Positions 1 to 9,898 of a stretch of 64,000 bases of DNA are shown here, one piece after another. The notes beneath the pieces are model-generated. The model did no database searches. It was not told the DNA's origin and saw only the letters and a list, made by a program, of their open reading frames with translations. Numbering within the stretch: position 1 is the first letter of the stretch; each line of letters starts with the position of its first letter. This DNA comes from Zantedeschia hybrid cultivar. Lineage: Eukaryota > Streptophyta > Magnoliopsida > Alismatales > Araceae. A program made the position numbers and the translations under genes. The stretch is taken from NCBI GenBank assembly GCA_030544215.1, contig JARZZO010000009.1:56973129-57037128 (forward strand), given 5' to 3'.

Positions 1-2070
1 TCTGTCCTTGGGAACTCTGCACATGTGTTGATCGATTCGGGTGCTTCGCATTCTTTCATTTCCGAGCAGTTCCTAGATATTCTTTCTGCACCCGTTGATG
101 AGTTAGCTGATGGCTTGATGGTAGAGGTTCCTTCTGGAGACTTCAGGATATCTTATAATTGTTTGAGGAATGTTCCCTTGACCATTGAAGGTCATGTGCT
201 ACCTGCCCAGCTGGTTGTGCTTGCTATTCGTGATTTTGATATCATCCTGGGTATGGATTGGTTGGAAGCCTTTTATGCCGAGGTGGACTGCCACAAGAAG
301 AGGGTGCGCTTCTCTATTCCGGACATCCCGACCTTCTTTTTCCAAGGTATTAGGCTTTCTTCACGAGGTATTCTCATTTTTGCCTTTAAGGCACGGAGGT
401 TGCTTACTGGTGGCTGTGAGGCTTTCCTTGCCTCTGTTGTTGTTTATGATGTCCGTTCTAGTCCCAGCCCTTGGGAGGTGCCCGTGGTTTGTGATTTCGT
501 AGATGTGTTTCCTGAGGAGCTGCCTGGCCTTCCTCCTCAGCGAGAGGTCGAGTTTACCATCGAGCTTGCACCAGGTACGGCGCCCTTGTCTAAGGCCCCG
601 TATCGGATGGCGCCAGCCGAACTCGCTGAGTTGAAGGTGCAGTTGCAGGAGTTGCTGGATAAGGGTTTCATTCGTCCCAGTACATCTCCATGGGGTGCTC
701 CAGTTCTGTTTGTTAGAAAGAAGGATGGTTCTTTGAGATTGTGCATTGATTATAGGCAGTTGAACCAGTTAACAATAAAGAATAAGTACCCGCTTCCAAG
801 GATCGATGATTTGTTGGATCAGCTGCAGTCCGCGAAGGTGTTTTCCAAGATCGACCTGAGATCTGGATATTATCAGATGAGGATCCGGGAAGTTGATGTT
901 AGCAAGACGGCTTTCAGGACTCGGTATGGACATTATGAGTTTTTGGTTATGCCCTTCGGCTTGACCAATGCTCCGGCGGCCTTTATGGATCTGATGAACA
1001 GAGTCTTCAGGATCTACTTGGATCAGTTTGTAGTAGTATTTGTTGATGATATTTTAATATATTGTTCTTCTGAGGAAGAGCACGCCACTCATCTTCGGGT
1101 GGTGTTGCAGGTCCTAAGGGAGCACCAACTCTATGCCAAGTTCAGCAAATGCGAATTCTGGCTAGACAAGGTGCACTTCCTTGGGCATGTCATTTCTGGT
1201 AAGGGCATCGCGGTGGATCCAGCCAAAATCGAGGCGGTGATAGATTGGAGCAGGCCGACTTCAGTGACTGAGATCAGGAGCTTTCTGGGGCTTGCTGGTT
1301 ATTACAGGCAGTTTGTTCAGGGATTTTCTTCGATAGCGGCCCCCTTGTCGAGGTTGACTCGAAAGGGAGTTCGTTTTGTGTGGACTGAGGATTGTGAGCA
1401 GAGTTTTATTGAGCTAAAGACTCGCCTCACGTCAGCCCCAGTGCTGGTGCTTCCATCTGGGTCAGGTGGATTTGTGGTTTACTCAGATGCGTCCCGTCGA
1501 GGTTTGGGAGCAGTCCTTATGCAGTATGGCAGGGTAGTTGCTTATGCTTCTCGGCAGCTGAAGAGGCCTGAGGAGAACTATCCTACTCATGATTTGGATC
1601 TTGCAGCTGTGGTGTTTGCACTTAAGATCTGGAGGCATTACTTATATGGAGAGAAATTTCAGGTTTTCACCGATCACAAGAGCTTGAAATATGTGTTCAC
1701 TCAGAGAGACCTGAATCTGAGGCAGCGGAGGTGGATGGAGTTTATCAAGGATTATGACTTTGACCTTTCTTATCATCCGGGCAAGGCTAATGTAGTGGCA
1801 GACGCCTTGAGTCGGAAGACGGTCATGTCATACCTTATGGTTCGAGAGTGGAAATTGTTCGAGCAGGTGGTGGAATCTTCCTTTAGGGTTCCACGTGAAG
1901 ATGGCAGAGCCGTGCTGGTCAGTTTGACTGTGAGACCAGCTGTGTATCATGCTGTGATTGAGGCTCAGAGGGCAGATGCTGAGTTACCACAGATTCTCCA
2001 GAGGTCAGAGGTGGAATTATGGGATGATGGTACTGTCAGGTTCAGAGGCAGACTTTATGTCCCGACTTAG
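1..2070 (+). pseudogene. pol: gypsy pol, N-terminal part: protease, reverse transcriptase, RNase H
   Basis: The reading frame is open from the left edge and ends at an in-frame TAG (2068-2070). In order it encodes an aspartic protease with the active-site motif LIDSGAS (about 28-48), a reverse transcriptase with catalytic FVDD at 1039-1050, and RNase H with a YSDAS start (about 1480), DHKSLKY (about 1675) and the VADALSR end motif (about 1795). The family encodes one continuous pol through integrase, so the TAG is a single premature stop. Translation resumes in the same frame immediately after it. No other break is visible, which suggests a fairly young copy. The true start is left of the window. 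Confidence 0.93.
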
Positions 2071-3351
2071 GAGGACGTGCGCAGATGTGTTCTTGATGAG
2101 GCGCACCGTTCGAGATATGCAGTGCATCCATGGACAACGAAGATGTATCATTGTTTGAGGAGACACTTCTGGTGGCCCGGTATGAAGAAAGATGTGGCTG
2201 AATATGTGGCTAGATGTATGACTTGTCAGCAAGTTAAAGCCGAGCATCAGAGACCTGGAGGATTGCTGCAGCCCTTGCCGATTCCAGAGTGGAAATGGGA
2301 GCACGTGACGATGGACTTTGTGATGGGATTGCCTGCATCCCCTAGCAGGAGAGACGCCATCTGGGTCATCGTTGATCGGCTGACCAAGTCGGCACACTTC
2401 CTAGCTATTAGGAAGGACTGGTCAGTCGGCAATCTGGCAAAGTTGTTTGTAGACCGGATCATCTCTCTGCACGGGGTGCCTTTGTCCATTGTATCAGATC
2501 GAGATCTGAGGTTTACTTCCAGGTTCTGGAAGAGCTTTCAGCAGGCATTGGGCACTCAGCTGGCTTTCAGCTCGGCCTACCATCCCGAGACAGACGGGCA
2601 GTCAGAGAGAACCATTCAGACCTTGGAGGATATGCTCAGGGCATGTTGCCTTGATTGGGGAGGTTCTTGGGAGCAGCATTTGTCCACAGTGGAATTTGCC
2701 TACAACAACAGTTACCATTCCAGTATCGGCATGGCGCCTTATGAGGCTTTGTATGGGCGACCGTGTCGATCTCCGGTATGTTGGTCCGAGATCTGTGAAA
2801 GACAGATAGCGGGACCAGAGTTAGTACAGCAGTGTGCTGAGATTGCCAGGACAGTTCGGCAGAGATTGACCGCAGCTCAGAGTAGGCAGAAAAGTTATGC
2901 AGATGTCCGACGGAGACCACTTGAGTTTGAAGTTGGGGACCACGTGTTTCTCCGAGTCTCACCCTCCAAGGGTGTGATGAGATTCGGGAAGCGAGGCAAG
3001 CTGAGTCCGCGATATATTGGGCCTTTTCTCATTCTTGCTCGAATTGGGGAAACCGCGTATCAGCTAGCCTTGCCGCCCAGTCTTGCAGGAGTGCACGATG
3101 TGTTCCATGTTTCCTTGCTGAGAAAGTATGTTCAGGATCCGTCTCATGTGTTGGATTTTTCAGAGTTGGAGGTCGCTGAGGACCTGTCCTTTCCAGAGTA
3201 TCCTGTTCGTATTGAGGATCGCAGAGAACAGGTCCTGCAAAACAAGATTGTACCTTTGGTCAAGGTGATTTGGCAGTATCGCTCCGGAGGTGAGGCAACC
3301 TGGGAGCGAGAGGATGAGATGCGGGAACAGTTCCCTTACCTCTTTTCGTAA
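2071..3351 (+). pseudogene. pol: gypsy pol, C-terminal part: integrase with chromodomain
   Basis: This continues the frame of the upstream pol after the TAG. It begins with the HHCC zinc finger (final CxxC at 2215-2226), then the DDE core with Asp codons at 2314 and 2497 and Glu at 2605, giving the D-35-E spacing of retroviral-type integrases. A GPY/F module (around 3010-3085) and a chromodomain (about 3196-3348, with conserved aromatic and WE residues) close the protein. In chromoviruses the chromodomain directs integration to particular chromatin. Integrase would normally be cleaved from the pol polyprotein. Here it could only be made by readthrough of the TAG or internal initiation. Natural stop TAA at 3349-3351. 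Confidence 0.93.
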
Positions 3352-3423
3352 GTTTCCTTGTGAACTTGTATCCCTGTTTTGACCTTGTTAATTCTAGCGG
3401 TCAATTTCGGGGGCGAAATTCTT

Positions 3424-3438
3424 TTAAGGGGGGGAGAA
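3424..3438 (+). other. Polypurine tract (plus-strand primer) of the chromovirus
   Basis: An A/G-rich run with eight consecutive G lies directly before the TG of the 3' LTR, the expected place for the plus-strand primer. It follows the pol stop codon by about 70 bp. Confidence 0.85.
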
Positions 3439-3524
3439 TGTAAGGACTGAGGCTTTCGGATTCGGTTTTCGGGGTCGGACCCTGTAGTTCTGGCCCTAGT
3501 GGGGTCTGGAACTCTGTGTTGTTT

Positions 3525-3815
3525 CGCGTCGAGCCCGCGAGACGCGGTTTAAACGGCGTCCACCGTTGCAGACGCGTTTTAGATTCTGCTACGCGGGTGC
3601 CACGTGGGCTGGCTTTGGGCCGCGAAGTGTACGGCCCTGTCGAGTCGTCTGAACGGCGTCCACGTAGGACGACGCCTTTCAGACTGCGACTCTGGGTGTG
3701 TCAGAGTACGGCCCTGACATGTCGGCTGAACGGCGTCTGCCTCGATCGACGCGTTTCAGAAACTTGTCAGAGCGGCCGTCATATCACATGATAGGCGTCC
3801 GTGGATGTCGACGCG
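3525..3815 (+). repeat. Spaced-palindrome cluster 1 (GGCGTC-N10-GACGCG), 5 copies
   Basis: Left half-sites start at 3525, 3555, 3655, 3732 and 3794. Each is followed by exactly 10 unrelated nucleotides and then GACGC. A/T-rich outer flanks (AAA before, TTT after) extend most arms. The first two copies are 30 bp apart. Spacer sequences differ in every copy, so what is conserved is the dyad and its geometry, not a simple tandem repeat. Confidence 0.9.
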
Positions 3816-4385
3816 TTTTAACCAGCCTCTGGTTAACCCCGCGAGCCCTCCTTCTTTCCCTCATTTTCTCCTTCTCCCTTTCTCTCTTTCCCCTCCGGCG
3901 AACTCGGCGGCGATCCTCCTCCTCCCTCTTTTCCTTCCATCATTTCACCTTTCCCTCCACTCCATCCTCTACCTAGCTCCTACCACTACCACCTCCACCT
4001 CCACTGCGGCGTTCTACTCTCCGGACGGCGGCCGACGTCACGGTGGAGCAAGGACGACCACGGTGGTACCGGCGGCGGCGTGGGGCGAGAAGGGTGGACG
4101 GCTTGAAGCTTGGAGGAGTTCGAGTGTCCGGTAGGGTGACGGTTCCCATAGCATCGTGTTTAAACCATGTTTTTCCCCGTTTAAGCATGTTATGGATCTT
4201 TGGTTTTGGGGGGTAGAATGAGCATGTTTAGGTGTTCTTTTGATGATATGGGGGATTTGCCATGAATGTGATTTCCTATGGATTGTATTGCCCCTCTTTC
4301 TCCTCCGTTTTTGAGTAATTTTGGGGTTGTTTGGGTTGAAAAGGGAGCCCTCGGGCTCATGGTGGACTGGTTCCTGGGGTTGAAA

Positions 4386-4737
4386 GACGTCGTGCATGGA
4401 CGACGCCTTTTTGAATGGCGTCGGGCCATCACGACGCCTTTTAGACAGGAATCGCCTGACTGAGAGTCTGCCAGTTCGGGATTCTGGGACTAAAAGACGT
4501 CATGGGTGGGCGACGCGTTTTGAATAGCGTCGGGCAGCCATGACACCTTTTAAGGCAGAAATCCCCTGGGTAATTTCTTTGGAATTTCTGGATTTCGGTG
4601 TTAAATGGCGTCTGAGGATGTCGACGCCTTTTAAAAAGGCGACCACTGGTGTCGACGCCTTTTAGGGCCTGATTCTGAAGACTGTTTTACATGAACCTGT
4701 ACATGGAGCTTGAATGGCGTCGGCCTTGGGCGACGCA
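4386..4737 (+). repeat. Spaced-palindrome cluster 2, 7 copies in about 110-bp repeats
   Basis: Left half-sites start at 4386, 4417, 4496, 4526, 4607, 4638 and 4716, all with a 10-nt spacer before GACGC or a one- to two-base variant. Distances alternate 31, 79, 30, 81, 31, 78, so the array is three tandem units of about 110 bp, each with a close pair. The copies at 4526 and 4638 have degenerate half-sites. Confidence 0.9.
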
Positions 4738-5837
4738 ATTCAAGACAGAACCTCACTAATTCATGCCAGTAAAATGTGTTCATACTGTTAGTCAGATGGT
4801 TAGTGCATGTTTTAGTGTACCCGGTAGAGATAGATTCTTCATGACCGGACGATGCTACATGTGTGTTATGCGATTGCGGACTTTTCACGTAACCGGATCG
4901 TACTGTGCTGGGTTTTGTGTTACTGTGGACCTGGAGTGACATTGTAGCGCTTTATCACCCTGTGCTGGTGGGGGCGTGAGCACAGCGCCGGTGGGGGCGT
5001 GGGCGGGGTGACGCCTAGTGAGAGAGGGTCACCTAGTGAACCCCGGGGTCAGCTAGTACCGGTGTCGGAGTGGTACATTCGGAGAGTCACTCATGCTGAG
5101 GGAAGGAGTAGCCACCTGAGCCGGTTGGGCCGGAGTAGCTAGTGTGCTATCCGAGGGGTTACTGCTTGGCCTCAGCGGGTCGAGGTTTTCCCACCGTTGT
5201 TTGTGTGGTTGGCGAGCTCTACCGAGACGGCAGTTGTGGATTCCCTAGTCGGCTGGTTTAGAATATGCATGTTTATTATATTTTCGATTGCATGTGATTC
5301 CACGTTGAGAACTAGGAATTGTACTTACAACTGTGCTCATTACTTTACCGTTAGCTGTACTTTGCACTTGTGGGTGTGTGCGTGGGCAGTGGGGATCGAA
5401 GGATCCCTACTGAGTCTTGTTTTGAGACTCACCCCTGTGGTTTTCAGGTGAGGACTCCCAGTAGACCTAGAGCGGCGTGTGTGGCCGCGTGTTGAGCGCC
5501 TTCAGCGGTTGTTCCCGGGTATACCCCGATGTAGTTGTTATTTATTTCTGGCCTGTATGTTTAATTATTTCTTTTCAGTTGGAGTATGTAATTATTTGCT
5601 GTATCGAGTCGCATTGTAATAATTTTAATTCCTGTACTTTCATTTCAATTCAATGCGATGTGAATGTTTAGCTTAGTTTATTATTTATTTCCCAGACTTA
5701 TTAGATCCTGGTTTGGTTCCAAATTAATGATTCGGTACCCATTTAATAATCGGATCCCCGATTATAGGGTGGCGGGTCGTTACACTCGAGTTCCAAGTCA
5801 TTTCCTCCATAGATGAGAAATAGATCCTTAGTCCTTC

Positions 5838-7009
5838 TCAAGTATCTAAGGATGCATTTACCGCCTTCCAGTGTTCCTCACTTGGATCAACTTGATATCT
5901 ACTAGTGACACTTAGTGGATGTGCCACATCAGGTCTAGTACATAGCGTAGCATATATGATAGATCCTATTGTCGAAGCATAAGGAACTCTATCCATGTAT
6001 GCTTTCTCTTCAGGTGTCTTTGGAGACATTCTTTTAGAGAGATAAATTCCATGTCTCATCGGAACGAGACTTTTCTTGGAATTTTCCATGCCAAACCTTT
6101 TGACTATGGTATCTATGTATATGGATTGGGATAAGCCAAGCATCCTTTTGGATCTATCTCTATAGATCCTTATTCCCAGAATATAGGATGCTTCTCCTAA
6201 ATCTTTCATGGAGAAGTTTTTGGATAACCAAATCTTTACTGATGACAACATTCCTACATCATTCCCAATGAGTAGAATGTCATCAACGTAAAGTACTAAA
6301 AAGGTAACTGTGCTCCCACTGGTCTTTTTGTATACACAAGGTTCATCTTCATTCTTAATGAAGTCATAAAATTTGATTGTCTCATCAAATCTTAAGTTCC
6401 AAGTTCAGGATGCCTACTTTAATCCATAAATGGATCTATGCAGCCTGCATACCTTACTTGAGTGTTCTTTGGAAGTGAATCTTTCAGGTTGTATCATATA
6501 CACCTCTTCTTGAAGGTTCCCGTTAAGGAATGTTGTTTTCACATCCATTTGCCATATTTCATAATCATAGAATGTAGCAACAACAAGAAGTATTCTGATT
6601 GACTTAATCCTGACAACTGGAGAAAAAGTTTCGTCATAGTCAATGCCTTGTCTTTGACGATACCCTTTCGCTACCAGCCTTGCCTTGTATGTGTCAATTT
6701 GTCCATCTGCCCCGATCTTTCTTTTAAAGATCTATTTACTGCCAATATGTACTATACCTTCTGGCAGTTTAACCAGTTCTAAACTTGGTTGGCATACATG
6801 AACTGAATTTCTGAATTCATTGTTTCTTACCATTTTTCTGATTCTTGACTATTTATGGCTTCGTGGTAGATTTGATGATCATTATCCTCATTTAAGTGCA
6901 CTTTTAGTTTGCCATTATCGATATGTTCGACATATCTTTCAAGCTGTTTAGGCACTCTACCAGATTTGCGAATTGCTTGTGTATTATCTTGAACAAGTTC
7001 TTGAGTCAA
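5838..7009 (-). pseudogene. Copia A reverse transcriptase and start of RNase H, decayed
   Basis: Two open stretches (5838-6251 and 6827-7009), joined by a region with stops, together match copia RT. Recognisable are the connection segment rich in DNT/QEP-type linker residues, the YVDD catalytic box near 6275-6295, and the conserved TRPDVA segment near 5935. One stop lies near 6408, in a position where elements B and C have a serine-arginine pair. The sequence is a sister family of B/C rather than the same family. It ends at the chromovirus insertion, in the first part of RNase H. Confidence 0.85.
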
Positions 7010-7096
7010 TGGCTCATTAGATGAGCCAACATTGATTTGTGAGTCTAAAATTTCTTCTAGTTCTATCTTGCACTCACTGTCTTCTTTTGAAAGATA

Positions 7097-7819
7097 TTAT
7101 TTCTCAAGGAAGACAGCTCTTTTTACGACAAACACCCTTTGATCGCTGGGCTGATAGAAATAATATCCAAAAGTCTCTTTTGGATATCCCACAAACCTGC
7201 ATTTTTCTGTCCTGGAATCCAGTATATCTAAATCATGTCTTTTGACATGTGCAGGACAACCCAAGACATTAACATGCTTAAAGTCTAGTTTCTTCCATTT
7301 CCATATCTCATATGGAATGGAAGATACTGACTTGCTGGGAACTTTGTTCAACAGATATGCAGCAGTCACCAGTGCATATCCCCATAAAGAAATTGGAAGG
7401 TTAACATAACTCATCATTGATCGTACCATGTCTAATAGAGTACAATTTTTTCTTTCCGATACACCATTCAACTGTGGTGTATAGGAAGGAGTCAACTGAG
7501 ACAGAATACCATTATTCTTAATATATTGTATGAATTCTGTACTTAAGTATTCATCCCCTCGATCTGATCGAAGAGTATTGATACTCTTTCCAATTTGGTT
7601 CTCAACTTCATTTTTAAATTCTTTAAATTTCTCAAAGACTTCTGACTTATATTTCATTAAATATATGCAACCATATCTTGAGAAGTCATCTGTAAATGAA
7701 ACAAAGTATGAGTAACCACCCATAGCATGAGTGGACATTGGACCACATACATCACTATGTATTAGTTCCAATAATTTCTTAGCTTTTTCTTCATGTCCTG
7801 AAAATAGAGCTTTGGTCAT
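7097..7819 (-). pseudogene. Copia A integrase core
   Basis: The open frame encodes an integrase rve domain beginning LELIHSDVCGPM (first catalytic Asp) with SDRGDEY (second Asp) and NGVSERKN (catalytic Glu). It ends in the conserved RCRFVGYP-like segment. This core would catalyse strand transfer in the cytoplasm-to-nucleus preintegration complex. The 5' edge joins the protease/GAG-pre-integrase frame with a short gap containing a stop near 7876. The left part of this domain is present again at 20959-21598. Confidence 0.88.
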
Positions 7820-7876
7820 TTTTCTTATGAGACAAACTTTACAAGTTGCAAATGATTCATAATCAAATAGATCAAG

Positions 7877-8331
7877 TTATCCATTCTTTTGCAACTTAAT
7901 GATCCTATTCTCATTTATATGACCGAGCCTACAATGCCATAGGTATGATTTATTCACATCTTTATCTATTCGTTCAAGAGACTTATTTACTAGACAAACA
8001 TTATATGAAATATCGAGTAAATATATACTATTCATTAAATATCCAGAAGTAAATAATTTGTCTCCTTGATAAATGGAACAACCTTTATTCTCAAGTTTCA
8101 TAGAATATCCCTGTTTATCTAAACATGAAATAGATATGATATTCCTAATTATGGTTGGAACATAATGACAATCAATTAGTTCCAATGAGTCTCCTGACGG
8201 CATCTGAAGTCTTGCTGTCCCCATAACTAACGTAGCAACCTTTGCTCCATTGCCAAGTCTCAGATCCACGTCTCCGCAATTCAATCTTCTTTTACTTATT
8301 AGCACCTGCAAGTTATTGCAGATATGAGAAA
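7877..8331 (-). pseudogene. Copia A protease C-terminal part and GAG-pre-integrase domain, interrupted
   Basis: The minus strand encodes LRLGNGAKV (protease flap region) and then the GAG-pre-integrase zinc region ending WHCRLGHINENR, which contains the histidine-cysteine module preceding integrase. The frame is cut upstream at 8331, exactly where the B LTR starts, just after the protease active-site region. The missing DTG-containing part is found at 23156 onward. AGAAA at 8327-8331 is the target duplication of the B insertion. Confidence 0.85.
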
Positions 8332-9884
8332 TGTTGGGTTCACTGTGTCGGGATCCGACCGAAAAACGCAGCGGAATAATATGTTCGGGATCGGATCCAT
8401 CCCGTTTTGATCTTTAAAATAAAACCGGGGAAAATCGAGTTCACCTTGCGCGGATTCGAATCCGCGTTCGTTTTCTGGTTCTGTCGGAGCGATGCCGCAA
8501 GTCGCGCAGATGCCCGACCTCTAGCGGTATCCACCCGGTTCTCCTCGCGATGGATCGTCCTCACTTCCTCGCTCGCTGCGGCGTTCGTAGATCCCGTTTG
8601 GCTGCGCGTAATCCGCCGCGACATGCGGATTCTGAATCTCCCGTTGGACGGAAGCCGGAGCAGTTGGGAACCGCACCCGCAGAAGAGAGACAAAGGGAGA
8701 AAGAACGAATGACGGCTAGGTCAGGGTTGCTGGCTCCGGACGTAGAATCTGTTCTTTTATAATAAGTCAGTTTGCGGTTTTTCATAAAAACCCAGACTTA
8801 TTTGAAATCCTGTCGGATTATCCATCGACTTGAAAACCATTTGCGTGTGACCCTCTAGGCCCAAATACCAGTCCAGTTAATAGCCCATTAAGTCCAGTAA
8901 CCCTTTACTGACCCACTGAATTAATTAATATCCTTATATTCAATTAATCAGTCGAATTTAATGTCCCACAATAAATTCGGACGGACTGCCGATCACGTTG
9001 GATGCCAAGCAACATCGCGTAATCCTGGATGGCACTGGGGTTATCGCAACCCTCTATTGGAACCTTTCTCTCATCGGTTAGCGCGCGGATATAATCCTTC
9101 ATCTGTGCAATGTTCCCGAATTGACCTAGGAGATGGTTTATTGTTAAACCCTATTTGGTCGATTCACTTGAATCAGATGCCGCTAATCTGAATCCGATAA
9201 CTCCTTATCGATTATAGAGTCCGCCCTAGCCAGGGACTTTAAGCGCATCATTCCCGAAACATTCTCTTTCAAATTACCGAGAGCGGATGATCCCGTAGTG
9301 AACATACAATTACCTTCGATGGCATTTCCCTGAACCCGATCGCTTGACTTATGGATAACCCATAGTTAGGGATTCGTTCGTCAAGGTCAAAGCTCAAAAA
9401 CCTACCAACAAGATATCTTTGGAGTCTTAGGTCCAAGGATCATCCACGCAGCCGTGACAAATGAATCGAGCTGGTTAACAATGAGGTGATTACCATCCAG
9501 CGATTCATAGTCGGATCGGTTCAGTGAACTCATTCACCTATGAGCACCTATAGGTTCAGCATAGTGTCTCCACACAAGTGACTTATGGGATCAGTCACCC
9601 TCATCATATGAGCTGAAGTAACCTATACTAGTCTATCCGGATGTCCGATGTCCTATCTCAAACATCCTATGACTAGGAACAATTAAGAACATGTGTTTAT
9701 AAGTCTTCAGTCCCGTAATTATGACCTCATCATAATCCGAAGACTGTTGCACATGTTCATGGACTTCATCGTGATACGATAAACACAGATCGAATTAATT
9801 ACACACAATGAATTATTGCCATTTATTAATAATCTGAATAAGTACATAGTATCGGATTGGCTTTGAGACCATCTAATATTAACA
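8332..9884 (-). repeat. 3' LTR of copia element B
   Basis: On the + strand it reads TGTTGGG...ATTAACA, 1553 bp. Read on its own strand it starts TGTTAATATTAG and ends CCCAACA. The minus-strand polypurine tract (9885-9897) adjoins its start, so this is a 3' LTR attached to its internal region, not a solo LTR. AGAAA (8327-8331) on its outer side is repeated at 23151-23155. A TATAAAAG-type box is visible near 8754-8762 on the minus strand. Confidence 0.92.
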
Positions 9885-9897
9885 ATCTCCCACTTGG
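9885..9897 (-). other. Polypurine tract of copia B
   Basis: On the minus strand this reads CCAAGTGGGAGAT immediately before the TGTTAA start of the 3' LTR, the same tract as in element C at 20599-20611. Confidence 0.85.
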
Positions 9898-9898
9898 A

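Larger units (their letters stand above)
1..5784 (+). mobile_element. Ty3/gypsy LTR retrotransposon, Tekay/Del-type chromovirus (left part outside window)
   Basis: The visible part holds protease, reverse transcriptase, RNase H, integrase and a chromodomain in that order, then a polypurine tract and a 2346-bp LTR beginning TGTAAGGAC and ending GTTACA. Domain order and the C-terminal chromodomain are those of the Tekay/Del chromovirus clade. The 5' LTR, gag and start of protease lie left of the window. The LTR abuts the RNase H region of copia element A, so this element inserted into A. CTCGA at 5785-5789 should be one copy of its 5-bp target duplication, but the partner copy is outside the window. 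Confidence 0.93.
3439..5784 (+). repeat. 3' LTR of the Tekay-type chromovirus
   Basis: It starts TGTAAGGACTGA after the polypurine tract and ends GGTCGTTACA, so the ends are TG...CA and the length is 2346 bp. The first half holds two clusters of a spaced palindrome, annotated separately. The centre (about 4950-5180) is GC-rich with repeated GGTGGGGGCGTGRG, and the tail (5520-5780) is AT-rich. I found no strong TATA box. The only other content I see is short open frames without similarity to anything I recognise. Confidence 0.9.
5785..8331 (-). mobile_element. Copia element A, 3' part of the internal region (RNase H edge to protease)
   Basis: On the minus strand this runs protease, GAG-pre-integrase, integrase, RT, and the start of RNase H, the Ty1/copia order. 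It is cut at 5785 by the chromovirus and at 8331 by element B. The rest of A (gag, leader, 5' LTR) lies at 23151-28132. Its 3' LTR is absent from the window. The coding sequence carries several stops and is not functional. Confidence 0.88.

Noticed and set aside
3525..4737. CRISPR-like array reading of the regular short repeats with variable spacers
   Set aside because: The conserved parts are 5-11-bp dyad arms around a 10-nt spacer, the distances between units are irregular, and the context is plant LTR DNA.
8961..9191. 76-aa frame repeated at 13497-13727 and 22228-22458
   Set aside because: It is part of the B/C LTR present in three copies; repetition comes from the LTR, not from a gene.
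8332..9884. LTR considered as solo in A
   Set aside because: The B polypurine tract and RNase H follow directly at 9885, so it is a 3' LTR with internal sequence attached.
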